A DNA stretch of 64,000 nt from Salinisphaera sp. (GCA_027858915.1 JAQIBT010000120.1:1-64000); one strand, 5' to 3'; positions 40,219 through 50,600 are shown, numbered from the stretch's first letter. Translations and numbers: made by a program. Notes: generated by a model from the sequence alone, not told the origin.

Positions 40219-42551
40219 CGTTCAGGCGCGCAACGTTTCGTAGCCAGCTGATCCTGACGCTTCTGGGGTTCGTGCTGTTCATCGAACTTGTCATAGCCGC
40301 TGCGATCCTGCATCAAACCTATGCCCAGACCGTGGCTCAGGCCCGATCGAGCCTGCAGGTCGGTGACCGGGTACTCGACAAGCTGATGACGCTGCGCTCC
40401 GCCCAGTTGTCATCGATCGTCGGCGTGTTGTCTTCCGACTTCGGCTTCAAGTCGGCGGTAGCCACCAAGGACGCGCCGACGCTGCGCACGGTGCTGGCCA
40501 ATTTCGGCGATCGCGCTCAGGCAGATCTCGCGATCATCGCCGAGCGCGACGGTCGACTGACCGCCGCCGTACCTGCGCTGGACGGCCAGAAGGCCGATGA
40601 GCCGTTCCGTGAATTACTGAGCACTGCCCGCAAGCAGGGCCATGCTGCCGGCATGATTGTGCTGGGCCAGCGGGCCTATCAGTTTGTGGTGCTGCCAGTC
40701 CGGGCCCCGCGCCTGATTGCCTGGGTTGGTATGGGCTTCGAAGTCAATCATCAACTGGCCGAGCGTCTGGCGGCGCTGACCGGCGTTGGGGTGGATTTTG
40801 TAGTAAGCGAAAACGGCCGAAAAGTGTTCCATACCGTGGCCAGACGGCTCGGCTCGACTGGTACGGCGTCGAATACAGCCCCGCAGACGCAGGCGCCAGC
40901 GTTTCTCAGCGTGCGCCACGTGATGCTCAAATCCGGCAGCACGGAATTCGATGCCGTCCTGTCGCTCACCCGCAGCGCGGTGCTTTCGCCCTATTACGCG
41001 CTGGCCCGCAATCTGGCCTGGATCTTCGCGTTGTCGCTGCTTATAAGCGCGCTGATTGCGGTCTGGCTGGCACGGCGGCTAAGCCAACCGGTGCGTGAAC
41101 TCAGCCAGTTCGCACAGGCGATCGGCGCGGGTAGCTATCGCGAGCCGCCGCGGGCGCGCGCGGTCGCTGAACTGGACTTGCTCGCCAGCACGCTCGATCA
41201 CATGCAGCGCGCGGTGCGCGAACGCGAAGCTCGCATCAGCCATCAGGCCACGCATGACGCCATGACCGGCCTGCTCAACCGCGAAGCGATCCGCGAGCGG
41301 CTGGCCCAGCTGATCGACCAGCGCCAGCCGCTAGCTGTCCTAAGGGTCGCCGTGCACGGTTTCGCCCGTATCAATGCGGCTCTGGGCTATCGACTAGGCG
41401 ACTAGGTGCTGCGGACCGTGGCCAAACGGCTTGGCCAGGCCTGCCGGCCACAGGATGCGATCGGCCGTGTCGAAGGCAACGATTTTCTGCTGTTGCTGCC
41501 CTACGACCGCGGCATGTCCAATATCGAAGAACGAGCGGCGCGCCTGCGCGCCGATACCGAAAAGCCACTTGCCCTGCTGCATACCCCGATCGCGCTCACG
41601 CTGGAAGTCGGCGTGGTACATGTCCCTGACCAGGCCGACGACCTGGACAGCGTCTGGCGTCGAAGCGTGATCGCCCGCGAGGGCTCACGCGAGGCCCGCG
41701 GTCAAACATTCGTCTATCAAGAGGGTCTCGACGAAGCCCGCCGGCGCGAGTTGCTGATCGTTCAGGATCTGGCACCGGCGATCGAGCGCGACCAACTGAG
41801 TCTCGTCTATCAACCGATCATGTCGATGGGCGACCACAGCGTGCACCAGGTCGAAGCCCTGACACGCTGGGTCCATCCGACGCTGGGCTTCATCAGCCCC
41901 GACGAATTCATCCGGCTGGCCGAACACTCCGGTCAGATCCGCATGCTGACCGACTGGGTCGTAAAAAGCGTAGCTGCACAGCTACGCCAATGGCAGGCGG
42001 ACGGGCTCGCGCTTGGCGTGGCGATCAATCTGTCGGGCGACGAACTGGCCGAACCCGGACTGGACGAGGCCGTCGCCCCCCTGATCGATGCAGCCGGCCC
42101 CGGCCAGGTCATCACGCTGGAAGTGACCGAAAGCGCGCTGCTGCGCGACCCGGAGGGCGCGCTTGGCAACCTGCGGCGGATGCAGGCGCGCGGCGCGTTG
42201 ATCGCCATCGACGATTTCGGCACCGGCTACTCGTCGCTGGCCCAGCTCAAGCAGATTGCCGCCAACAAACTCAAGATCGACAAGTCTTTTGTCCTCAAGC
42301 TGGACACCACACCGGTCGATCAATTCATCGTCAACATGATCATCGATCTTGGACACAAGCTGGGCATGGAGATTGTGGCCGAAGGCGTGGAGAACGATGC
42401 CACCACTGATTACCTGACCCGCCAGGGCGCCGAGTTCATCCAGGGATACGTGCTGGCCAGGCCGCTTCCAGCCGAAGAACTGCGCGCCTGGCTCGATCAT
42501 CATGCACGCCATTTCACAGCGGCTCGAAAGATCGGACGTATCTCGTCATGA
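40215..42551 (+). pseudogene. Membrane sensor with degenerate GGDEF and EAL domains, interrupted by an in-frame TAG
   Basis: Read through, this is a 778-residue protein: membrane segment (about 12-32), extracytoplasmic Cache-like sensor (about 35-265), second membrane segment, HAMP (about 285-335), GGDEF-like domain (about 349-480) and EAL domain (about 519-768). The GGDEF signature is degraded to VEGNDF, so cyclase activity is unlikely. The EAL domain keeps EALTRW, AINLSG, LEVTES, IDDFGTGYSS, KIDKSF and AEGVEN, so c-di-GMP phosphodiesterase activity is plausible. Codon 397 (41403-41405) is TAG in GYRLGD-stop-VLRTVAKRLG, most simply a CAG-to-TAG change. The next codon is GTG (41406), which could permit re-initiation of a soluble EAL fragment. 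Sequencing error is possible. It lies between the cupredoxin and DUF3034 genes with 4-bp overlaps. Confidence 0.8.
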
Positions 42552-43432
42552 CACAAAAGCCTTGCTCCAAACCGCTGCACCGTCTTATCCGCGTATTTGC
42601 GCCCACAGCACTGATCGTCGTCGGCGTATTGGGTATCACCGCAAACGCTCATGCCGCCGGCAGTCGGCTCTGGGCCACTGGCGGCATCACCAGCGTCAAC
42701 GGCGCGGCCGGCGGCGGCACCACCACCTGGGCGCTGCTCAACGGCTATGCCAGCGACAACCAATCAACCGTCAACATCTCGCCGTCCACGGTCCGCACGG
42801 ATGACTTGAACATCAACAGTCTCGGCATCGGCTTCGACTGGCACAACCGTGTCGGGCTGACGCTCGCTGAGAACATGCTTCACGTGCAGCCGCTGCATAC
42901 GAACATCCGCCAGCAGAACCTCGGCTTGAAGGTGCGACTGTACGGCGAGGCGCTGTATAGCCCGCTTGGCCAGTTCAGCGCCGGCGCCCGCTATACCCAC
43001 AACAGCGATTTCGCGATTCCAAGACGTCTGGGCGCAAGTGACGCCAGCGGTGTCGACTATTACCTGGCCTGGAGCAAGGTATTTCTCGCCGCCATAGCAG
43101 GACGCAACGTCCTACTCAATGCCACGGCCCGCGCCACTCGTGCAAACCAGATCGGACTGCTCGGCTTCGGCGGCGACCGCAACAACGGCTACGACGTACT
43201 TGGCGAATTCGGCGCTGGCGTCTTTCTCGACCCGCACTGGCTGATCGGCGGCGAATACAAGCAGCAACCCAATAACCTGTCGGCCGTGAACGCAGATGAG
43301 TGGAAAACGATATTCGTCGCGTACGTGCCCAACCATTATCTAGCGATCACCGGCGCCTACGTCGACCTGGGTGCCGTCGCCGGCTTGACGCACCAGACCG
43401 GCTACTTCATCTCTCTCCAAACTGGATTCTAG
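42548..43432 (+). CDS. DUF3034-like outer-membrane protein
   Basis: The 294-residue protein has a signal peptide ending near NAHAAGSR and alternating beta-strand patterns ending in aromatic Phe (ISLQTGF), as expected of an outer-membrane barrel. Glycine-rich GGITSVNGAAGGGTT after the signal, and GEFGAGVFLDPHWLIGGEYKQ, recall the DUF3034 family. It overlaps the EAL gene by 4 bp and is followed 2 bp later by the globin gene, so the four genes form one unit. Transport or sensing function is unknown. Confidence 0.72.
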   Translation: MTQKPCSKPLHRLIRVFAPTALIVVGVLGITANAHAAGSRLWATGGITSVNGAAGGGTTTWALLNGYASDNQSTVNISPSTVRTDDLNINSLGIGFDWHNRVGLTLAENMLHVQPLHTNIRQQNLGLKVRLYGEALYSPLGQFSAGARYTHNSDFAIPRRLGASDASGVDYYLAWSKVFLAAIAGRNVLLNATARATRANQIGLLGFGGDRNNGYDVLGEFGAGVFLDPHWLIGGEYKQQPNNLSAVNADEWKTIFVAYVPNHYLAITGAYVDLGAVAGLTHQTGYFISLQTGF

Positions 43433-43434
43433 CC

Positions 43435-43983
43435 ATGTGCTGTGACACCAAGCATTTTCGTCATTCGAGAATCCTGATCCCAACCCTACTGGCTGCCCTC
43501 GTCCTGGCAATGCTGGCGGGCTGCCAGTCGATGCCGTCATCCAAATCTGACGACAGCCTCTACAGGGCACTGGGCGCACGCGCCGGCATTTCCAGAATAG
43601 ATACCCGCCTGATACTGAATATCGCGGCCGATCGACGGGTTTCCGGCTACTTCCGAGATACCGATATCGATCGCTTCCATCGCATGTTCACCGACTATAT
43701 CTGCGCGCTTACCGGCGGGCCATGCAACTACAGCGGCGACAACATGGTCGACGCCCATCGCGGGCTGGGTATCGACAGCGCAGCATTCAACGCGATCGTC
43801 GAGGATTACATCAAGGCCATGAACCAGGAAGGCGTTCCCACCGTCACCCAGAACCGGCTGCTCGCACGACTCGCCCCGCTTCACAGCCAGATCGTGGGCA
43901 ACCACCCCGAACCCTCGCCCGAAATCATGCAGCTGATTCTCGGCCACGACCCTATGTATCGATACATCGACCCAAAACTCTGA
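43435..43983 (+). CDS. Lipoprotein group 1 truncated haemoglobin
   Basis: The 182-residue product has a hydrophobic signal with lipobox MLAGC (cysteine near 30), so it should be lipid-anchored outside the cytoplasm. The rest resembles trHbN: LYRALGARAGISRIDTRLI at the start of the globin fold and MVDAHRGLGIDSAAFNAIVEDY, where the histidine is the likely proximal haem ligand. An exported globin next to a c-di-GMP sensor suggests O2, NO or redox sensing or protection; that is inference. ATG 43435 lies 2 bp after the previous stop. Confidence 0.82.
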   Translation: MCCDTKHFRHSRILIPTLLAALVLAMLAGCQSMPSSKSDDSLYRALGARAGISRIDTRLILNIAADRRVSGYFRDTDIDRFHRMFTDYICALTGGPCNYSGDNMVDAHRGLGIDSAAFNAIVEDYIKAMNQEGVPTVTQNRLLARLAPLHSQIVGNHPEPSPEIMQLILGHDPMYRYIDPKL

Positions 43984-44069
43984 TATACAGCCTGATCCGC
44001 AGCGCCCGCTATTGGCATCAAGGCAACGAGCACGCTATAGTCGCGCCCCGGCTGGCTTCGCTCTTTTGC

Positions 44070-44145
<76 letters not shown>

Positions 44146-44306
44146 ATATTTTATTTAAAACTCATATAGTTACGACTACACCTGCCCGGATTGGTGGTCT
44201 TCAACGGACCTGGAATTCAACGCTCTAAGTCGTTGATTTACGTTGTTCAACGTTGGTGACCGCCCCTGTGCGCCCCCTTCTAAATACCTCGCAAACACTG
44301 GAGGTA

Positions 44307-44537
44307 TTATGGAAAACCAACATCGGTTTTGACCAATTGCGGTTTGACGGTAAGGGCCATGCCCTTGGTATCCCGATAAAAGTCAACGTCAATCGACCTT
44401 GTCCCACTTTCGTTCAAGATTCGGTTGATGTCCTGGGCATTGCCAACGTCCTGTCCGGCAACCGAGGTGATTACATGGTAATCACCTCTGGAAAGTCCCT
44501 CCGCTTCACCCGCTCCTCCCTTGAGTATCTCAAGCAC
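44307..44537 (-). CDS. Orphan PDZ-like domain, possibly a fragment
   Basis: The minus-strand frame encodes GLSRGDYHVITSVAGQDVGN and then AQDINRILNESGTRSIDVDF. This matches the second half of a PDZ domain as found at the C-termini of DegP/DegS-type proteases. No protease domain is present. A clean start is missing: GTG 44537 is the only candidate downstream of the stop of the 24-residue peptide. It could be a gene remnant or a tiny PDZ protein translated after that peptide, 22 bp upstream. Confidence 0.45.
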   Translation of the reverse strand: MLEILKGGAGEAEGLSRGDYHVITSVAGQDVGNAQDINRILNESGTRSIDVDFYRDTKGMALTVKPQLVKTDVGFP

Positions 44538-44559
44538 TTGGACTGCGTCTCGTAATTGT

Positions 44560-44634
44560 CTAGACCCTGCGAACAAGCCAGACGATGAGAACGACCACAA
44601 GAATGGTTCCGAGAATGCCGCCGCCGATATACAT
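44560..44634 (-). CDS. 24-residue single-span membrane peptide
   Basis: A very short frame begins MYIGGGILGT, continues through an uninterrupted hydrophobic helix (ILVVVLIVW) and ends LVRRV. An excellent ribosome-binding site, AAAAGGAGA, lies 5 bp upstream of the ATG, and a 7-bp hairpin lies just before it (44658-44677). I recognise the sequence style from small conserved proteobacterial membrane peptides, but know no function. The strong Shine-Dalgarno argues that it is translated. Confidence 0.6.
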   Translation of the reverse strand: MYIGGGILGTILVVVLIVWLVRRV

Positions 44635-44657
44635 GGGAGTCTCCTTTTAAAGTGGTT

Positions 44658-44677
44658 CCATGCTCATTTAAGCATGG
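44658..44677 (-). promoter_or_regulatory. Leader hairpin upstream of the 24-residue peptide
   Basis: Inverted repeat CCATGCT/AGCATGG with a 6-nt loop, ending about 10 bp before the AAAAGGAG ribosome-binding site. It could shape the 5' leader; no T-run is associated. Confidence 0.4.
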
Positions 44678-44845
44678 CCGGTGTGAACCGTCGGTGTGCT
44701 ACCGAACATAGAACTGGTGAGTAGCTCCAGAAGCCAGGCCGCGAGCAGGGATTGAGGCATAACTACCGGTAGATACGCGTCTCAGCCGTAGGCCGTGCCC
44801 TTCAGATTAATGCCAAATTCTGATTGGCGCCTAAATCCATAGGCT

Positions 44846-44986
44846 AGGCTGTGTGAAAACTCACGGCGGTTGTGGTCCGGCTGAAAACCGACGCTCTGTA
44901 TGTCCGCTGACGCCACGGTCGGGTACTGGGCAGGGGCAAACGCCCCCCACCCCGAAATACCGATATTCCGAGTTTTCACACAGCCT
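44846..44986. mobile_element. 141-bp element with perfect 17-bp terminal inverted repeats
   Basis: AGGCTGTGTGAAAACTC (44846-44862) is exactly repeated in inverse at 44970-44986. The 107 bp between have no coding signal. The ends look like insertion-sequence termini, so this is probably a miniature or internally deleted IS. The surrounding 44680-45240 has no other gene; translations of 45000-45130 look like fragments only. Confidence 0.6.
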
Positions 44987-45250
44987 GGGTCGAAAGCCGA
45001 CAACCACTTTGCTGTTACAAGCGGGAGCGCCGTTCCGGACGGCGCGCCCACGCGAGTGGCGTGATCGATTGCATGAACATGCTCCGGGGGCTTTGGGCTG
45101 TCCAGTTCTCGGGGGCCACTTCACCTACAGGTTTCGTGTATACATACATGAATCAAACTATTCGTCCTTTGACGGCGATGACTTCCTACGCTTTGTGTGT
45201 CGATTGATCAGCGGTCTGCGGGCCGCAGAGGCATAACTGAAGGTGGCTCC

Positions 45251-46171
45251 ATGGCTTTTCGATTAAAAACAAGCGAGCCGGTTGCTGACGGTCTGGTCCG
45301 TGTCGTTGGTGAGGAGATCGATAAGGCCGCGGTCGATCTAACACAGGCCGACCAGGAAGAGGCGGTTCATGGGTTGCGAACGCGTTGTAAGAAAATTCGA
45401 TCGGTGTTGCGTTTGAACCGCGCCGCGCTTGGATCGGCGTACAGGGAAGAGAATCGACGCTACCGAGATATAGCGAGAACCGTGTCGTGGGTTCGCGACT
45501 ACCAAGTAATGGTCAAATCATTTGATCGCCTGTTGAAAGATTGCGATGGTCGCATTGATCGCCGTCGGTTTTCGCCCGTGCGTCGACAGCTTGAACAGCT
45601 GCGGCAAGCAACATTAAACGAAGCCCTTGATGAAAAGCTTGCGGGTATGCGGCTGCAGTTGACGGCGGCAAATGCGGACATGAACGCGTGGTCGTTCGAG
45701 GGCAAGGGCTTTTCTGCCGTAGAACCTGGACTGTCCAAGACCTATGCCCAGGCGCGTTGCGCGTACCGTAGAGCTTATAGAAAACCGAAATCGACGCGTT
45801 TTCATGAATGGCGTAAACAGGCGAAGTACCATCGTTACCATTGCAGTCTTATACGCCGCGTCTGGCCCGACGCGATGAAGACGCGTGTTAGTGAACTATA
45901 CAAGCTGACAGACACACTTGGGCTGGAGCACGATCTTTCGATGCTCACTGATTGGCTTCACCACCCCGAGGCTCCGAGCCTGAAACATGGCAGTCAGCAG
46001 ATCCTGCTCGGTCTGATCGAAACACGCCAGAAGGTCCTGCGTGACCAGGCTGAGCCGATTGGACGGCGGCTCTTTGCTGAAGGAACAAAGTCTTTTTCGC
46101 AGCGTATTGGCGCCTACTGGAAATCCGCACAAGACATCGGGCGGCAAGAGGCAAGCGACAGCTCCGTTTAG
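45251..46171 (+). CDS. CHAD-domain protein
   Basis: The 306-residue all-helical protein has the two CHAD half-repeats. Conserved basic/His helices are EEAVHGLRTRCKKIRSVLRL (about 37-56) and FHEWRKQAKYHRYHCSLIRR (about 184-203). CHAD domains bind inorganic polyphosphate through such lysines, arginines and histidines. No fused CYTH/triphosphatase domain is present. ATG 45251 follows a GAAGGTGG site. As island cargo beside a phosphoesterase it hints at phosphate or polyphosphate metabolism (inference). Confidence 0.88.
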   Translation: MAFRLKTSEPVADGLVRVVGEEIDKAAVDLTQADQEEAVHGLRTRCKKIRSVLRLNRAALGSAYREENRRYRDIARTVSWVRDYQVMVKSFDRLLKDCDGRIDRRRFSPVRRQLEQLRQATLNEALDEKLAGMRLQLTAANADMNAWSFEGKGFSAVEPGLSKTYAQARCAYRRAYRKPKSTRFHEWRKQAKYHRYHCSLIRRVWPDAMKTRVSELYKLTDTLGLEHDLSMLTDWLHHPEAPSLKHGSQQILLGLIETRQKVLRDQAEPIGRRLFAEGTKSFSQRIGAYWKSAQDIGRQEASDSSV

Positions 46172-46181
46172 TTGAGCCGGT

Positions 46182-46553
46182 TCATAGCCATAGCCGTGGT
46201 CGCCTGTAGCGGAGGATAATCCATTCGTTCTGAAATTCCAGCTGCGAGCGTTCTCTTTCTACCATCTGGGCGAAGCCGCCACTGAGCATAGGGCGAAAAC
46301 TGTGCTTGCGATATGGCGCGACAGCTACTGGCACGCATGTCGATGCCGTAACCGTTAAGAAATGATCAGGTTCAAGTCCGTGACAGGCGGCTTCAATCAG
46401 CGCGTCCGGCGCACGGACATCCTGAACTGATGGCAGAACGTCCAGTTGACCGATATGCAAGTGCCGTTTGGTGAGGCATACAGCCAGTAAGTATCCGACT
46501 AGCTGTTCTCCGTCCCCACTACCCTTCGTGCCAAATATTCCGCGGGGAGGAAT
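46182..46553 (-). pseudogene. GNAT acetyltransferase remnant
   Basis: The minus-strand frame reads GDGEQLVGYLLAV, HLHIGQLDVLP, ALIEAACHGLE and YRKHSFRPM before a stop. These match the central strands, acetyl-CoA loop region and C-terminal strands of GNAT enzymes. The frame has no start codon: it begins after a stop near 46553 and lacks the N-terminal third. The RGIG-type loop is replaced by SVQDVRAPD. This is decayed cargo, probably non-functional. Confidence 0.5.
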
Positions 46554-46701
46554 CGTTTATCGATGAGACGCGGGCATGCATTGAAGAGTATGACCGCGTC
46601 TTCGATGAGGTGCCGAGAATGCAGTGTGCCCGGCTTGAGCGGCCGCTTATCGAGTATGAAGACGAAGCCAATACGAGGAATCAAGCGATCGCGTTGGCAT
46701 G

Positions 46702-47508
46702 CTAAAGCTCGTATGCAACCACCAAGCGGAAGGTATGCTCGGCCGCGCTATTGTCCAGTCCAAACAGCACCCCAAACTGGTAATCGAGCCCCCCGCCGTC
46801 ATTGCGGTCGTCGCCGATTGGGATACGGCCGAAGAACGCGGGCCCGGCGCGGTCGCCGTTCGCGAAGGTCGGATAGTTGGGGCCGGTGTGGCGGGGCTGT
46901 TTCTCTTCTACGCTGCCAAACGCGCGTTCCCCAAAGCCCTGAACGCCGACGGCATAAAGCGGTGTGGCGTTATAGCGCAGCTGCCAGCCGTAGCTGAGTC
47001 CGTAGTTGCCGCCGCTGGATATTTCGCGGATGGCTAGCACTTGGGCGTTGAGCGTGACCTGGCCGATGCGTTTTTCCACAATCGGGCCCAATACCAGTTC
47101 GTCGTTGCCGCCGTCGGTGGCCAGCTCGTAATCGAAGAAAGCGCCGACGTTGATGAACGATTGCGCCGCGGGCGTTAAGCTAACGACATTCTCGAACTGC
47201 AGCTGTACGGTCCGCGCGCGGTTGTGCGGGCCGTCGACAATAATCGGTTCGACGCTGGTCTCCCAGAAATTAGTCGGGCTATAGCCGAGTTCAATGCGGT
47301 ACTCGGTGTCCTTGTTCTCGCCGGCGTCGTTGCCGTCCTGATGATAGACACGGCCTTCGATTTCAAACTCGCCGGCATGGATGTTGGGGGAGTAGATTTC
47401 GTCGTCGGGACCGTTCGCGTCGGCTTGGACGATCGGTGAAAAGCTTGCAACGAACAAGCCGGCCGAACACAGCGCGACCGCTGTTATGCAACGCGTATCA
47501 GAAGTCAT
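46702..47508 (-). CDS. Putative outer-membrane beta-barrel protein
   Basis: The 268-residue protein has a signal peptide (VALCSAGLFVASFSPIVQA) and then alternating amphipathic strands with many aromatic and Gly/Asn turns, ending FRLVVAYEL, the aromatic-rich C-terminus typical of outer-membrane barrels. It starts 98 bp after the phosphoesterase gene on the same strand, so both may be cotranscribed. I do not recognise the family or ligand. Confidence 0.72.
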   Translation of the reverse strand: MTSDTRCITAVALCSAGLFVASFSPIVQADANGPDDEIYSPNIHAGEFEIEGRVYHQDGNDAGENKDTEYRIELGYSPTNFWETSVEPIIVDGPHNRARTVQLQFENVVSLTPAAQSFINVGAFFDYELATDGGNDELVLGPIVEKRIGQVTLNAQVLAIREISSGGNYGLSYGWQLRYNATPLYAVGVQGFGERAFGSVEEKQPRHTGPNYPTFANGDRAGPAFFGRIPIGDDRNDGGGLDYQFGVLFGLDNSAAEHTFRLVVAYEL

Positions 47509-47606
47509 CTGGATCGACTCGCAAGAGGCCAGCCCAACGCGTTCGTTGAACCGCTGGGCCGGCCAATGGACGGATGAAACGAGTGCGCCGGAGCGCGGTT
47601 GACTCG

Positions 47607-50600
47607 TCAGCCGTTGTTGGTACCGCCGGCATCGGCGAACTGTGCACAGCGCCTGGCCTCGTCCTGGCGATGGGCGGCGAGGAGGGCCTTGCGGTTATGA
47701 CGCATATCCTGCCCTTTGCGGGCGGTCGGATAGGCCGTATCCGTACCCTTCAAGCCGTGCCAGACAGCGCGGTTGAACTTGCCGGTATCGAGCTGATCCT
47801 GCACCGCAAAATCTTCGCCTTTCATCACTTTTGACCAATAAGCGGCGCTGTGTTTCGAGTATGAAAAACATTGCGCCAAGGTCGAGGAGTCGTTTTGTGC
47901 GGTAGTCGCCGGCGGTAGCGGCAGACTCGTACTACGCAGCACCGCGGGCACCACGGCATTGTAGGTCCACTGCTGCTGGCCGAGATCGAACACGTTGGTC
48001 ATAGGCGAAGCCAGCGCGTCGTTGAGGCCCATCGGCTGCATGCCGAGAATATCTTCGATGGTCCGCAGCATATTCACTGTGTTGTAGTAATGAGAGACCA
48101 CCTGATGCTGCTTGACATAAGGCCCCACCACGAAGGCCACGCTGCGGTGGGCGCCGACGTGGTCTTCGCCGTTCTGAGCATCGTCTTCGATCACGAACAC
48201 CAGCGTGTTGTCTTTATACGGACTGTGGGCGATGCGTTGAATCAGGCGCCCGACCGCGTAGTCGTTGTCGGCGGCCTGGGTGGCGATTGTGTTGACGCCG
48301 TCGATGGCGGTATCGAAGTTGCCGAAATGATCGTGCATCAGCCGCACCTGAACCAGGTTCGGCAGATTGCCATTGGCCACATACTGATCGAATTCGCGCT
48401 CGAATTCCTGCTCCCGCCAGTAGTCAGGATAAGCGTTGTCGAAACCACGGAAATACCGATCGCTGCGGTCCATGAGTGCGGCTTTGGTCGGAAAGAATTG
48501 ACGCACGCCCGCCGCAAACGGATGCCGCGCCAGCGGTACGGCGGCTGAATTGTCAGCCGGCAGCGAATAGCGCCCGAGATCGCCGTAGAAGCCGTAGTTG
48601 CGCAGGCTCAGGCCGGCGCGCAAGGCTTGATTCCAGATATAACCCTGGCCGTCGTGCTGGCTGCCTGGACCGTCGGGCGCAGCGATATCGGCGGTGCCCG
48701 GCAGGATGTCGGGATCGTCCGGAGTCAGCGGATTGAGTGCCAGGCGCTTGGCCAGGGTGGCCGCGCCGACGTTGATGTTGCGGTTGGTGCCTTCCCAGTC
48801 GTAGGTGAAGCCGCGCCCAGCGTAATTAACGGCGTACGCTTTTTCGGTAAAGTCGGTTGTGCGCGCGGCCGTGGTCCAGTTCCAGCCGACATTGCTGACT
48901 TCGCCGCTGTCGTAGAAATTATCCAGATCGACGAACTCGTCGGCCCAGCGATGATGATTGGGCATATACGGGCCTAGCAGCGCCAGGCTCGGGTCGCCGT
49001 TGCCTTTGTCGAGATCGCCCAGGACTTGGTCGTAGGTGCGGTTTTCCTTGACCACATAGACCACGTGCTTGATGTGGCCCTGTAAAAAGCGCATGACGCG
49101 GGCTTCTTGACGGTAACGCCGGGAATCCATGAAACCATCGTTATAGGCCACTTGCCGGGTCAGATGCCCCAGCGTGCGAGCATCAGGCATGGGCAGCGCC
49201 AGCAGGCCAGCTTTTTCGAGCTGCAGAACGTACTGGTTGTTGGCGTTACACGCATCCTCGGCGCCGGATTTCGTGGATAGGCTATTACGACAGGCGCCGG
49301 TATCCGGGCCGGCGTTGTCCTTGCCGTTGGTGACATACAGCCACTGCCCGTCTGGACTGACGTTGACCGACTCCGGATACCAGCCAGTCGGAATCAGGCC
49401 GATCACGCGGCTGTGCTCGCGGTGGGCAGAGTGCGAGCCGTGAGTGTTATTTCCATCGCCTTCGTTTTCTTCCTCATCGCTGCCTCTGGACCGATCGGCC
49501 GCGGCTTGGAGGTGCGGACCCAGGCCGGAACCGGCCAGACGAATGACCGCGACCGCGTTGGTGCCACCGTTGGTGACGAACAGCCAGCGTTGGTCAGGCG
49601 ACAGCCGTACGCTGTTGGGCACGGCGCCCTTGAAGCCGGCGCCCGGTTTGTAGATCGGGCGGCCGGCCCTGTCGGTAAACACGGGCCTGGGCGCGAGCGT
49701 GCCGATGCTTTCGACGATGCGATCACTGGCCGGGTCAATCACTACCACGGTGTCGGTATTGTCGCTGGCGACATACAGCCGACTGTGATCGTTGTTGAAC
49801 ACCATCTTGTTGGGTTGACCGCGGGTGGCAATCCGTCCGGTCACCCGCAGATACGGTGCGGTCGGCGCGATCTGCAACACGTCTATTTCGCGGTCGCGCT
49901 GGCTCGAGACGAACGCGCGGTCGTTGCCATCGAAGGCCACAGCCACTGGGTATTCGCCGCCGGGCTTGCCGCTATCGGCCGGATTGATCTTGCCGGGACG
50001 CAGATCCTGCTCGTCGATCACGGCCCGGCTCGACAGATCGATCAGGCTGACCGAGTCGTTCTCGATATTGGTGACCAGCAGTTGGCTGCCGTCGGCGCTT
50101 ACCGACAGCCCGGCCGCCACGACCGGCGTGACCAGGCCGTTGCCGGCTTGGTGGCCGAGCGCGATCGGCTCGCCGTTCTCGACGTACTGGCTACCATGCA
50201 GCGTATACGTATGCACGTTATCATCGACCCCGCCCGACACATAGAACGTGTCGCCCCACTGTTGTGGGTTTGGGTTCCAGGCGATGCCGATATAAGTGTT
50301 AGCTACCTTGATTACCTGCGTCTTCTGCGGCGCGCCGCCGCTGATGTCGTAGACGAACACGTATTCGTCGGAAGCACTGTCATCGCGGCTGCCGTCCGGC
50401 CCGTTGAGCCGGTTGTAGCCCGAGGTGAGCACCAGCATGGTTCGGCCGTCCGGGCTGATTGCGGTGCTGACCGCGTGATCGGCGCGATAGTCGGGATAGC
50501 CGGGCAATTCCGGATTCAGCTTGGTGAAAATCGCTCCCGGTGCAGCGGCCGGGGTAATGCGCATGCCGGTGGGCACGCGCTGGCCGGTCAACAGCCTGGT

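Noticed and set aside
40215-42551. TAG as a reassigned or programmed read-through codon
   Set aside because: Several genes in the window end in TAG normally (for example trkA and the CheB-CheR kinase), so general reassignment is excluded; a point mutation or sequence error is simpler.
44253-44555. A 100-codon plus-strand frame after the tRNA
   Set aside because: The opposite strand there reads as a PDZ segment, while this frame has no recognisable features.
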